A stretch of DNA of 64,000 nucleotides from Gammaproteobacteria bacterium (lineage in GTDB: Bacteria > Pseudomonadota > Gammaproteobacteria > Chromatiales > Chromatiaceae). Of this stretch, positions 27,560 to 35,720 are shown piece after piece. The notes under the pieces are model-generated. The model made no database searches. It had not been told where the DNA came from and saw only the letters and a program-made list of their open reading frames with translations. The translations under genes and the position numbers were made by a program. Location of the stretch: NCBI GenBank assembly GCA_020445405.1, contig JAGRGQ010000008.1:34524-98523 (forward strand), given 5' to 3'. Position 1 is the stretch's first letter; every line of letters begins with the position of its first letter.

Positions 27560-27660
27560 ACGAATTGACAGAGGTGGTCATCATACCGCGGTCACCGGAA
27601 CAGCCGATTGAGTTTCAGGGTTCGGAAGTTAACAGAAAGTCAAACCGGGAAAATATAAAA

Positions 27661-28074
27661 ATGCTGAAGAATTTTGCTGTTGCCATCGCATTGCTGTTAA
27701 GCCAAAGTCTGTTGGCGGAAACGGGTCAACGCCCGACCGACCGATCCGTTGCAGCAGGCAAGGCTCTCTATGAGCAATACTGCCAGTCCTGCCATAAGCG
27801 GGACGGCGTAGGTGAAAATCCGGTTCCTCCACTGATTAAAGTGCCCGGATACCTTGTTGCAATGCCGCTGAACGAGACATCTCACGCGTGGCATCACAGC
27901 GACGAGCAGCTGGTTGAAGCTATTCTCAACGGTCTGCAGCGCACACCGAGAATGCCGGCCTGGAAAGGCATTCTGACAGCGCAGCAGGCCAGCCAGATTG
28001 TGGCCTACATCAAGAGCCTGTGGAGCGACAGGATCCTGGCTTGCCAGGGGCCAAGGCATATGAGCTGCATGTGA
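27661..28074 (+). CDS. Exported monohaem cytochrome c
   Basis: The 137-residue product begins at the ATG 27661, followed by a signal peptide cleaved near LLA-ETG. The haem-binding site is CQSCH (C41, C44, H45) and the likely axial Met is in RMPAWKG (M98), the usual class I arrangement. A C-terminal helix (QQASQIVAYIKSLW) closes the fold. Two more cysteines lie in the tail (LACQGPRHMSCM). The open frame extends upstream to a TTG, but that part has no signal peptide. It is expected to carry electrons in the periplasm. The TlpA-like protein downstream could assist haem ligation. Confidence 0.93.
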   Translation: MLKNFAVAIALLLSQSLLAETGQRPTDRSVAAGKALYEQYCQSCHKRDGVGENPVPPLIKVPGYLVAMPLNETSHAWHHSDEQLVEAILNGLQRTPRMPAWKGILTAQQASQIVAYIKSLWSDRILACQGPRHMSCM

Positions 28075-28313
28075 TGCGCGGCACGGGTGAATGCCATTTC
28101 GAGTAAAATAGTGCTCCCGCAAACGGACCGGACACGCAGAGATCAAACCCATTTACAGGTTGAGTGAGGTATGCGCCCCTCCGGACGCCGGGGATTCAGC
28201 GCGCTTTGGATTGTTTTTCTGCGATTCCAGCGCTTGTGCGGGAACTCATGTCGGATAGTATCGGCGCAGGGCGCTACCTGTGACTCAAGGGTGATCGGGA
28301 AATCATTGGAGAC

Positions 28314-28919
28314 ATGAGAAAAGTAGTTTTACCGATGAGTTTAGTCTCAATCTGCGTTTTTGCGGCAGTTCTGATCTGGTACCGGTTCGCGGGAACCGCA
28401 AAAGTACCAGCGGTCAGTGACGGGGGGAGCAGTGCGAATGAGATGTTGGGCCTCTTGCGCAGAATAGAGAATCCACAACGTCTGCCTGAATTTCACTTTG
28501 TGGACAGTTCAGGGATAAAGCGCACACTGGCGGATTTCAGCGGTAAAACGGTTTTGATAAATCTATGGGCGACATGGTGTCCACCCTGCCGGCAGGAGAT
28601 GCCTTCGCTCGACCGGCTGCATGCCAGATTGGGCGGGGACGATTTCCAGGTGCTGGCGATTTCGACCGATTTGAACGGTATTTCCGTCGTGCAGGAGTTT
28701 TACCGGACAGCGGGAATAGTGTCGCTCGAAGCCTACATGGATCAGGACGGCGAAACGGAAAATACGCTCAAAGTGCCCGGGTTGCCGACAACCTTGCTTG
28801 TCGATAAAAAAGGGAATGCGATAGCGGTCAGGGTCGGCCCCGCAGAGTGGGACAGTGAAGAGATGGAACGCGTCATTGCCGCTATGCGCAAACAGCAATC
28901 GGGTGCGGAAAAACAGTAA
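28314..28919 (+). CDS. TlpA/ResA-like membrane-anchored thioredoxin
   Basis: The 201-residue protein has an N-terminal anchor (VVLPMSLVSICVFAAVLIWY) and a periplasmic thioredoxin domain. Its redox site WCPPC (residues 88-92) sits in LINLWATWCPPCRQEMPSL. The cis-Pro is in VPGLPTTLLVDKKG, and the extended PEFHFVDSSGIKRTLADFSG lead is typical of TlpA/ResA. These proteins reduce apocytochrome c or metal-site cysteines. It lies 240 bp after a cytochrome c gene, which fits maturation of that protein. A short frame (28171-28317) ends by overlapping its ATG. Confidence 0.9.
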   Translation: MRKVVLPMSLVSICVFAAVLIWYRFAGTAKVPAVSDGGSSANEMLGLLRRIENPQRLPEFHFVDSSGIKRTLADFSGKTVLINLWATWCPPCRQEMPSLDRLHARLGGDDFQVLAISTDLNGISVVQEFYRTAGIVSLEAYMDQDGETENTLKVPGLPTTLLVDKKGNAIAVRVGPAEWDSEEMERVIAAMRKQQSGAEKQ

Positions 28920-29040
28920 AAGCACTCTATCGCCCGCTGCTGCCTCCTGTAAGCAGTGCGGGTCGTGCCAGCGGAATCAAATCCGACAATCGCACGAGTC
29001 GGGGGGCATGAACCCCGGTGATCCCACTGCTGTCCAATGA

Positions 29041-29144
29041 AGGCGGCGGCGTTTGCCTGTACCTGCTGTTGTGCTGAGCACTGAGCCCTGCAGGCATGCA
29101 TTTCGGACCGCAACGCGGTTCGCGGGGGATGGTGAGACAGGTTC
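29041..29144 (+). repeat. Repeat family copy D (longer partial copy)
   Basis: About 100 bp align with the reverse complement of the left part of the 271-bp element: GTTTGCCTGTAC, TTGTGCTGAGCA, CCCTGCAGGCATGCATTTCG, CAACGCGGTTCGCGGGG and TGAGACAGGTTC in order. It occupies most of the 339-bp spacer before the DUF302 gene, which otherwise holds no gene. Confidence 0.6.
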
Positions 29145-29258
29145 CGTTCATCAGCTTACGCAGCGGCGGCCGGCCGGATAACCCTGGATCTGCCGGTACT
29201 GTAAGAGATACCATTTTCAGGCGCTCGATCGACCGCCTTTTTTGAGGAGACAACTGAT

Positions 29259-29645
29259 ATGTATGGATTTTCAACTCAACTTGCCAAGCCATTCGATGTG
29301 GTCGTGGATTTAGTGACCGATGCACTGAAAGTGGAGGGTTTCGGCGTACTCAGCGATATCGACGTCCAGGCGACGCTGAAGGCCAAGCTGGGTGTGGAGG
29401 GCCCCCAATACCGTATCCTGGGTGCGTGCAATCCCCCGTTTGCGCACCGGGCATTGACGGCCGATCCGGAGATAGGTCTGTTGTTGCCCTGCAATGTCGT
29501 GGTGCGGGAGCTGGACGGCGGAAATGTCGGCGTCTCCTTCATGGATCCCGAATCGGTGCTGCAACTGGTGGACAATCCCGCTGTAGCCGGAATCGCGGGA
29601 GAAGTGCGGGAGCGACTAAAACGGGTGTGCGATTCGCTCGCCTGA
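29259..29645 (+). CDS. DUF302-family protein
   Basis: The 128-residue protein matches DUF302 in length and layout: [20 protein letters not shown], the turn [19 protein letters not shown], a central [20 protein letters not shown] and the strand [23 protein letters not shown]302 proteins are small alpha/beta proteins often found beside redox, sulfur or thiol genes, with conserved Cys residues in the ACNP and PCNV segments, both present here. TTGAGGAG lies about eleven bases before the ATG. The biochemical role of the family is not established. It follows the exported redox cluster. Confidence 0.88.
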   Translation: MYGFSTQLAKPFDVVVDLVTDALKVEGFGVLSDIDVQATLKAKLGVEGPQYRILGACNPPFAHRALTADPEIGLLLPCNVVVRELDGGNVGVSFMDPESVLQLVDNPAVAGIAGEVRERLKRVCDSLA

Positions 29646-29836
29646 TTTTCGTCGATCGACTTCCCCCGTGCACCCGGTCTGGTACTGGATGTTCAGTCGC
29701 GCCAATCCGTTGGTCGTCTGCCAATGATTGACTGCAGCGGCTTTCCGTCGAATCCGCGCCGCCGGTCTTGTCAAAAAAGGGGCGATGTGGGAGGGGATCC
29801 AGACCGCCGTCGCTTTAACGTCGTGGCACGGACCCG

Positions 29837-31831
29837 CTATCCGATAGCACCCATGATGTAGTCGAGAATCGGGTCGGGAGTCTGCGGATTGCCGAAGGCA
29901 GGCGGTATGAAGCGGGGGGATTTGATCAAATCCCGTTCTCGCAGTTCGGCCAGCACCGGCAGATAGTCAAGCGATGTCTTGCCGATAAACAGATCGTCGA
30001 AGCGCGTGCCTTCACGATACGCCTTGAGGCAGTCGTGGACACCACGCAGATAGAGATAATCTTTGGTGAAACCGCCGCCGCGGTAAGCGCGTGTGGAGAG
30101 ATTGAACGCGGCATCCGCGCTGAATCCATGTTCGTCCATCAACCAGGCAAACACCTCATGGAACGGCGCGCCGCTGACCATGCGCCGGATCACCAGCACC
30201 CGTAAAGCCAGGGTGCGGAGGCGTTTCAGCGTGATATTGCCCGACAGGTACTCAGCGAGTATTGCCAGCCCTTCCTGGGTCAGTGTGTTGAGCGGCAACC
30301 CCAATGAGAAGAGCTTCAGCGGCTGCTGTTCGGCGTTGCGGGTGGTGACCAGGTGCACGCCGATCTCGTGGTGGATCAGCGCCTGCAACTGGCGCTGGTT
30401 CACCATTGCGTTATATTTGATCAGAACGGCATTCTGCGATTTGCTCACCATCGCCGACGCGACAATCCCGCGACTGATTTTCACCCGGCCTTCCATCCCC
30501 ATCCCGCGCAGGTAATCGAGCATCATCACGCGGATCTTTTCCGCCGGGATATCCGCGGGCAGCGACGGCTCGTGCAGCGGGGGCGCGTGCAGCAGAAACC
30601 TGGCGTTGGCAATGTCGCGCGCCGAAGGTTCGCCATAGTAGCGCAGGCTGTTGTAGAGGAACTTGTTGCTGCCGATGCTGGCGAGTTGTTCCACTTTATC
30701 CGCGTACGCGTTGATGACATCCCGGTAGAGCCCCTGCAGCGTGCTGTCACTTATCCTGTCCACCGGCAGACGATACAGTTGCTCCTTCAATTTGAACGGA
30801 TCGAGTTGGATCGGCCGGTAGTGAAACAACGGGTCCTTGTGGTAGTGACCGCGGTAGAACTGACTGCGCGCTTCGGCCTGGTTGCTTGGATTAACGTGGT
30901 CGAGCACGTCCAGTTTGCCGACCAGTCGATAGAGATCGTGATCGAGGCGTTTGAGCAGTGGATCCAGTCCGCTGCAACGTGGTTGCGGCTCTGGCACGGA
31001 GTGCCGTTTCCCGTGCCGCATAAACTGATCGACGGTCGCGCCCAGCGTCGCACTCAACTGCTCGCCGATCGATGTAACGACTGACGGGTATGGAGCTCCG
31101 CTTGTTTCGTCGCAATAGAACTTCGCGATTTCGGTGGAAAGTACCAGCGTGTTCCTGAACTGCTCCCGGGTGAACCGGGAGAGGTAACCGCGGCCCTGAA
31201 ATACATCGTTCTCCGCAACTCTGGGTCGGTCGCTGTCGATTGAGAATTCCGCAAGCCGCTGCAGCCAGAACGTTATGGTTGCGCGAAACCGGTGGCGTGC
31301 CACCTGGCTGGTTCCCAGGTTGAAATGTGGCCAGTCGCTGCGCTTCAGCCGTTCGGTATTGTAGCTGTGCAAATCCAATACCAGGCAGCGGCCATGGCTT
31401 TTTTCGACGCGCGCGACCAGCGACCGATAGACCCGGTAGAAAGCGGCGTGTTTGGCGAGGCTCAGTGCCCGCTGCACCTCAGACAGCGGAGAGCGCCACA
31501 CCTGTTGACCCCAGGCCTGCTCATAGAGGCACTCTCCGGGTGCGCGGTTGAGGTCGTATTCGTAGCGTGAATCACGCGCAATCAGCACCAATGGAAGGGA
31601 TGCCAGCATGGCTCCGGTGTGGGGGTCCTCCTCGGTTCGTCGCTGCTGATCGCTCAGCAGACACGACGGGAGCAGTGACTTGCGCATTTGGTGGCCGTCG
31701 TGAATTGCCGTGGCAATACAGGGGGGATATTCGTCAGCGCGAACATAGAGGCTGCCGTCCGACAGCGTGGCTTCAAAAGGGTGGCTGTCAGCGATCCATT
31801 GAAGCACCTGTTCAATTTTTGCGGTTTGCAT
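29837..31831 (-). CDS. N-formylglutamate-amidohydrolase-like / QEGLA metallopeptidase-like fusion
   Basis: The 664-residue protein joins two parts. Residues about 40-270 resemble N-formylglutamate amidohydrolases (IHDGHQMRKS, DLNRAPGECLYE, LVLDLHSYN). The second part (about 300-640) is the DUF1704/QEGLA domain, named for flavohemoglobin expression modulation, with HHEIGVHLVTT (near 487) and TQEGLAILAEYLSG (near 517). HExxxH plus a downstream Glu is a metalloprotease-like site. The QEGLA domain resembles eukaryotic tyrosine carboxypeptidases, so the pair may trim a peptide or a capped amino acid. No operon partner is evident. The family name is firm and the activity is inferred. Confidence 0.85.
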   Translation of the reverse strand: MQTAKIEQVLQWIADSHPFEATLSDGSLYVRADEYPPCIATAIHDGHQMRKSLLPSCLLSDQQRRTEEDPHTGAMLASLPLVLIARDSRYEYDLNRAPGECLYEQAWGQQVWRSPLSEVQRALSLAKHAAFYRVYRSLVARVEKSHGRCLVLDLHSYNTERLKRSDWPHFNLGTSQVARHRFRATITFWLQRLAEFSIDSDRPRVAENDVFQGRGYLSRFTREQFRNTLVLSTEIAKFYCDETSGAPYPSVVTSIGEQLSATLGATVDQFMRHGKRHSVPEPQPRCSGLDPLLKRLDHDLYRLVGKLDVLDHVNPSNQAEARSQFYRGHYHKDPLFHYRPIQLDPFKLKEQLYRLPVDRISDSTLQGLYRDVINAYADKVEQLASIGSNKFLYNSLRYYGEPSARDIANARFLLHAPPLHEPSLPADIPAEKIRVMMLDYLRGMGMEGRVKISRGIVASAMVSKSQNAVLIKYNAMVNQRQLQALIHHEIGVHLVTTRNAEQQPLKLFSLGLPLNTLTQEGLAILAEYLSGNITLKRLRTLALRVLVIRRMVSGAPFHEVFAWLMDEHGFSADAAFNLSTRAYRGGGFTKDYLYLRGVHDCLKAYREGTRFDDLFIGKTSLDYLPVLAELRERDLIKSPRFIPPAFGNPQTPDPILDYIMGAIG

Positions 31832-32040
31832 CTTTAACTACCCTGCGGAGTCCGCATGCTGCCGATACTCGGGTTTGCGGGAGTCGGTCGTCAACGACCC
31901 CTTTTACTTCGCAGCATACATCGCACGCAGTGTGACCGAAAGCGCAGGTTTATGCGTTCAACCCGGTCCGGCGGGAGGGCAGGGGAGTGATAGGCAAATG
32001 CCTGGAGATGGCGCGCGTGATCGGCGAGCCGGTATTGCTG

Positions 32041-32220
32041 CTACAGCTCTTCCAGATAATCTGCGCCGATATCCAGACGCAGTTTTTTCAGTTCCTGCAG
32101 CTGCTCCAACCGGCGGCGTGCATCCAGGCGCGACCGGTTCGCCTCGGATGCGGGAACGTAACAGGTTTCCGGGTCGATTGGAAAAGTCTCTTCGAAAAAA
32201 AATTCCTGTTCCTGAATCAT
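32041..32220 (-). CDS. Small charged helical protein, 59 residues
   Basis: The frame starts MIQEQEFFFEETFPIDPETC and continues YVPASEANRSRLDARRRLEQ, then a Leu/Lys/Arg heptad-like helix and the acidic end DYLEEL. The even codon use, acidic N-half and basic coiled-coil C-half look like a real small cytoplasmic protein. The RRRLEQLQELKKLR pattern resembles PA3496-type small proteins, but this is not certain. No strong ribosome-binding site precedes the ATG. It is shorter than common gene-calling cut-offs and may be unannotated elsewhere. It faces the QEGLA gene's upstream side in the same direction. Confidence 0.55.
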   Translation of the reverse strand: MIQEQEFFFEETFPIDPETCYVPASEANRSRLDARRRLEQLQELKKLRLDIGADYLEEL

Positions 32221-32488
32221 CTGGGGTACGCCATGCAGAGTTGATCGAGCGGTTTAGTTTGCTGAAAAGCGAATTCCATGCAACAAAATATTTTGTACGT
32301 GACAATAGCTGAATTTTATTGTGAAGCGTTGGATATGCGCCCGGTTTTCAACCGGATTCGGTCCTCCAGCCCTGAACATGCAATAATAAAGCGGTTAATT
32401 ATGCTATTCGCCCTGAACATCTTCGATCTTCGTCAAATTGGGCTGATGGCTCCCAGCGGAATCCACTACTGATTGCAAAAGCGGGACT

Positions 32489-32878
32489 ATGGAAAAACGA
32501 CGTCGATACAGAAAGCGTGCGGATCAGGTTGTTTCCGCCGTCTGCCTGGAGCTCGATACCGAAGGATTCGAGTATCGCAAGTGGGGCGGTGCGCAGTATT
32601 GCAAACGGGGCGACTGGCTGGTCAATAACGCCGGGGAGACATATACAGTCGACGGAGAGGTGTTTTCACGTACCTACCGCAAGGTGCGCGAGGGACAATT
32701 TGTGAAAATCACCCCGGTATGGGCGGAAATGATGGCCAGCGCCGGCAGCGTCGCTACAAAGGAGGGAAGATCACATTACGAGGCCGGGGATTACCTCGTC
32801 TGCAACAGTCAGGACGGCACCGACAGCTATTGCATCAGCGCCGAAAAATTCCACGCCATGTATGAACCGGATGAATAG
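32489..32878 (+). CDS. Unknown protein with two tandem GDWLV-type modules
   Basis: The 129-residue product contains two copies of one motif of about 38 residues. The first runs YRKWGGAQYCKRGDWLV through GETYTVDGEVFSRTYRKV, and the second runs RSHYEAGDYLVCNSQDGTD through SYCISAEKFHAMYEP. The shared frame is Y-x(2)-GD-x-LV-x-N and then Y-x-[VI]-x(2)-E-x-F-x(3)-Y. It has no signal peptide or membrane segment. Similar single modules occur in various bacterial proteins without known function. The start follows a basic helix (EKRRRYRKRADQVV). The internal duplication is seen directly; the role is unknown. Confidence 0.75.
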   Translation: MEKRRRYRKRADQVVSAVCLELDTEGFEYRKWGGAQYCKRGDWLVNNAGETYTVDGEVFSRTYRKVREGQFVKITPVWAEMMASAGSVATKEGRSHYEAGDYLVCNSQDGTDSYCISAEKFHAMYEPDE

Positions 32879-32940
32879 CGGTTCCGCTGCCGCCACCGGT
32901 TCAGGCAGCCATTTTCAGCTGCGCAGAGACTGGCGGAAGG

Positions 32941-33207
32941 TCACTGCGCAGTTTCGTCGCCGGCCATCAGCGCAAAAAGCGGCGCAAATGCGGCCAGCGT
33001 AACGACAAACCAAGGAAACCCTCCGCTTATTGACGTCAGCATCAGCGCGGCGATCGCCAGCAGATAGCCGGTGATTAACGCGACAGGCAACAGGCCGCTA
33101 TTTTCCAAACGATTGATTTCGCTGGCTTTATTGAGCCATGAATGGAGGTCCAACGGTTCCCTTGCAGTATGAGTGACATCGGTATGGAGCAGATTTGCCA
33201 ATGACAT
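32941..33207 (-). CDS. Small membrane protein, two TM helices
   Basis: The 88-residue product starts at the ATG 33207, six bases after a strong GGAGG, which excludes the longer upstream frame. A soluble N-terminal part (MSLANLLHTDVTHTAREPLD and LHSWLNKASEINRLE) leads to two hydrophobic helices (LPVALITGYLLAIAALML and FPWFVVTLAAFAPLFALMAG) and a short acidic end. No family was recognised. It may associate with a larger membrane complex. It is convergent with the tandem-module gene. Confidence 0.7.
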   Translation of the reverse strand: MSLANLLHTDVTHTAREPLDLHSWLNKASEINRLENSGLLPVALITGYLLAIAALMLTSISGGFPWFVVTLAAFAPLFALMAGDETAQ

Positions 33208-33569
33208 GACACACCTCCGAATAGCATAACGCAGCAAATGACTGGGTTTTGAGGGCCTGATACCACTGCATTCAGAACATGGAGAGCTTCGAACCCGGGA
33301 TGCGGCAACCGGCTGAAACAAACAATCCACGCCTGTTTGCGTCAACCCATCATTGACCACGGAATTGTCAGAATCTTGACTTCCGTTGAAGACAAGCGTA
33401 GGCGATGCGCGTCCGCTGTCAACATCGTTTAAATTAAGGTTATCTGCGGCTAAATTGCGCCAATGGAAACCGAATGCTTCATTAGGAGCCGCTGACAGGC
33501 GAGTGCCGGCCGGCGCTTTTTTTTCCTGTTTGATATTCGTCGGGAAGCTGTGCTGTTTTGTAGAAGCCC
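33208..33569. other. Spacer of about 360 bp
   Basis: Between the small membrane protein start and the hairpin pair at 33570 no gene is evident. A short T-run (CTTTTTTTTCC near 33522) is the only feature of note; the promoter for the minus-strand membrane protein should lie near 33215-33260. Confidence 0.35.
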
Positions 33570-33622
33570 CGTCATTCCGGTGCAGGCCGGAATGACGTAA
33601 GCAGTCGTCTCCGGCCGGAGAC
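33570..33622 (-). terminator. Two consecutive palindromes downstream of the HIG1-like gene
   Basis: CGTCATTCCGG and CCGGAATGACG (33570-33597) form an 11-bp stem around TGCAGG. The form resembles dispersed 'GTCATTCC...GGAATGAC' repeats of many bacteria. A second perfect 16-bp palindrome, GTCTCCGGCCGGAGAC (33607-33622), touches the stop codon of the minus-strand gene. They probably end its transcript. Confidence 0.55.
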
Positions 33623-33810
33623 TACTTAAGGAATAGCGCAATCAGAATTACAATCAGCGCAAAACCCTGAAATGCGATCCTGGCGTTCATCAGTTTGGCT
33701 GAATGACCCTCGTCATATTCTCCCCCCCGGACCATCGATACCAGACCCCACATGAGACTGGCAATAGTTGCCAACAACGCCACGACCACCAGAAAAGTAT
33801 ACAATGACAT
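33622..33810 (-). CDS. HIG1-like twin-transmembrane protein
   Basis: The 62-residue product is almost only two transmembrane helices (SLYTFLVVVALLATIASLMW and ALIVILIALFLK) around a polar hairpin, VRGGEYDEGHSAKLMNARIA. The loop and second helix match the HIG_1_N twin-TM type, whose mitochondrial members assist respiratory supercomplex assembly. GGGAGG lies six bases before the ATG, and two palindromes follow the stop. Bacterial members are probably inner-membrane accessory proteins of respiration. The family call is by pattern and length. Confidence 0.8.
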   Translation of the reverse strand: MSLYTFLVVVALLATIASLMWGLVSMVRGGEYDEGHSAKLMNARIAFQGFALIVILIALFLK

Positions 33811-33951
33811 AGGATCCTCCCGTTATTTCCAACCTGCGTTATTAGCTGTACGCTGCTATTTGAATAGTAGCAGGATCGGGAAAAAAGCGGGAGCGGATCA
33901 GGGTTTTTTAGCCAGTTGGGAGAGCAGTCGCGGCAGGTGTTGCGTATAGGC

Positions 33952-35031
33952 TCAGGCCAGCAGCGCCACGCCTTTAATCTGAGCATAGACTTTACTTCCG
34001 GGTTCCAGTCCAAGCCTGTGCTGTGATTTTCGGGTAATGCGGGCCAGTACCGGCACACCGCCGATGTCCAGCCGGATGACCATACGGCCACGGCCATGAG
34101 CCTGCATCTTCATTACCCGGGCGGGCAGTATATTCAGGATGCTGGTGGGACCCGGGGGTTCCAGGGCGAGACTGACATCCCTGGCATGTATGCGGATGCG
34201 GATATCGCTGCCCACCGGCAGGTCGATGGCCGAGATGGTAAGTTCGCCGCCGTCGAATCCGACAAGGGTCAGATGAAAATCCTGGTCGTGTTCGAGAATA
34301 CGGGCGGAGATAATCGCACCGGCGTCGTAGTCGCGGGAGATTGGCAGATCCACCCTGGCCATCATCTCATTCAGCGCCCCCTGGGCAGTCAGGCGGCCCG
34401 CCTCGATCAGCACCAGATGATCCGCGACCCTCACCAGTTCTTCAGGATCGTGGGTGACATAGATGATCGGTATGTTGGTGCTGCGATGCAGACACTCCAG
34501 ATAGGGAATGATCTCTTTCTTATGGCCCCGGTCCAGCGAGGCCAACGGTTCATCCATCAGCAGCAGCCGGGGGTTGTTCAGCAGTGCGCGGCCAATGGCG
34601 ACGCGCTGTTTCTCGCCCCCGGACAGTTGCGACGGAGCGCGGTTGAGCAGGTCGTTCAATCCGAGCAGATCCATCACACGCTGCAGGCTCTCGACCTGCA
34701 TTTCCCTGGGTGTGCGTTTAAAACCGAACATCAGGTTCTCTCTGACCCTGAGGTGCGGAAACAGCACGCCTTCCTGGAATACGTAGCCGATACCACGCTG
34801 CTGGGGTGGTACGAACAGACCGCTTTCCGAGTCATGCCAGAGCCGGCCATTGAATCGCAGATAGGCGGTGGAAGGGCGCTCCAGACCCGCAATACAGCGG
34901 AGCAGGCTGGTTTTTCCCGAACCGGAGCGGCCGAACAGCGCGGTTACCCCCCGGCCGGGAATCTCAGCTTCCGCCTCGAGGTCGAAACCGTCCAGTGGAA
35001 GTGAAAAATGAAAATGGATACCGCTGTTCAT
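33952..35031 (-). CDS. modC: Molybdate ABC transporter, ATP-binding protein
   Basis: The 359-residue protein has Walker A GRSGSGKTS (residues 34-42), the ABC signature LSGGEKQRVAIGRAL, Walker B LLMDEPLASLD and the switch His in YVTHDPEE. The C-terminal part (about 290-359) is a TOBE/Mop molybdate-binding domain (RVMKMQAHGRGRMVIRLD and GLEPGSKVYAQIKGVALLA). It powers molybdate import for molybdenum-cofactor enzymes. Its start overlaps the modB stop by four bases (ATGA), so modABC is one operon on the minus strand. No modE gene is next to it. Confidence 0.96.
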   Translation of the reverse strand: MNSGIHFHFSLPLDGFDLEAEAEIPGRGVTALFGRSGSGKTSLLRCIAGLERPSTAYLRFNGRLWHDSESGLFVPPQQRGIGYVFQEGVLFPHLRVRENLMFGFKRTPREMQVESLQRVMDLLGLNDLLNRAPSQLSGGEKQRVAIGRALLNNPRLLLMDEPLASLDRGHKKEIIPYLECLHRSTNIPIIYVTHDPEELVRVADHLVLIEAGRLTAQGALNEMMARVDLPISRDYDAGAIISARILEHDQDFHLTLVGFDGGELTISAIDLPVGSDIRIRIHARDVSLALEPPGPTSILNILPARVMKMQAHGRGRMVIRLDIGGVPVLARITRKSQHRLGLEPGSKVYAQIKGVALLA

Positions 35032-35720
35032 GGCGGCGTTCCCTTTCCCCGCCGGCGCCGCGGTTGATTCATCCGGTAAACGATAACGAGCACGGTGAAG
35101 GAGAACAGCAACAGGAAGGCTGAGAGCCAGTGAGCCTGCGCGTATTGCAGAGACTCGACATGGTCGTAGATCGCAATGGAGAGCACTTGGGTTTCGCCCG
35201 GGATATTACCACCGATCATCAGTACGACACCGAACTCACCGATGGTATGGGCGAAACCGAGGGTAGCCGCGGTGATGAGACCAGGCCTCGCCATCGGCAG
35301 CACAACCGAGAAGAAGCGGTCCAGCGGGGTTGCTCGCAAAGTGCTGGCCGCCTCCAACGTACGCTCGTCGATGGCGGAAAAAACATTCTGCAGGGGCTGA
35401 ATGACGAACGGCAGGGAGTAGAGGATGGATCCGACGACCAGGCCGCTGAAGGTGAAGGCAATGGCGTGGCCGCCCAACGCTTCCAGTACACCACCGACAG
35501 GCCCCTGTGGTCCGAGCGCTACCAGAAGATAGAAGCCGAGAACGGTGGGGGGCAGCACCAGGGGTAATGCGACCACCGCCTCCAGCAGAAATCTGAACCG
35601 CCAGCGGGTGCGCGCCAGCCACCAGGCAAAGGGCGTACCGAAGAGCAGCAGAATCGAGGTGGCGACCGCAGCCAGCTTGAGCGTTATGAACAGGGCCGCC
35701 AGATCGGAACTACTCATCAT
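35028..35720 (-). CDS. modB: Molybdate ABC transporter, permease
   Basis: The 230-residue inner-membrane protein has about five transmembrane helices and the family length. The cytoplasmic EAA loop that docks the ATPase is seen as ERTLEAASTLRATPLDRFFS, followed by VVLPMARPGLITAATLGFAH and the typical IGEFGVVLMIGGNIPGET. It overlaps modA by eleven bases upstream and modC by four bases downstream, so the three are translated together. A basic tail (RRRRGKGTPP) ends the protein. Confidence 0.96.
   Translation of the reverse strand: MMSSSDLAALFITLKLAAVATSILLLFGTPFAWWLARTRWRFRFLLEAVVALPLVLPPTVLGFYLLVALGPQGPVGGVLEALGGHAIAFTFSGLVVGSILYSLPFVIQPLQNVFSAIDERTLEAASTLRATPLDRFFSVVLPMARPGLITAATLGFAHTIGEFGVVLMIGGNIPGETQVLSIAIYDHVESLQYAQAHWLSAFLLLFSFTVLVIVYRMNQPRRRRGKGTPP

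Noticed and set aside
31875..32312. Plus- and minus-strand frames of 85-145 codons between 31.9 and 32.3 kb
   Set aside because: Their translations are Pro/Arg/Ser-rich or hydrophobic nonsense; the 59-residue minus-strand frame at 32041-32220 explains the region better.
34096..35004. 302-codon frame antisense to modC
   Set aside because: modC overlaps modB as an operon and has intact Walker and Mop motifs.
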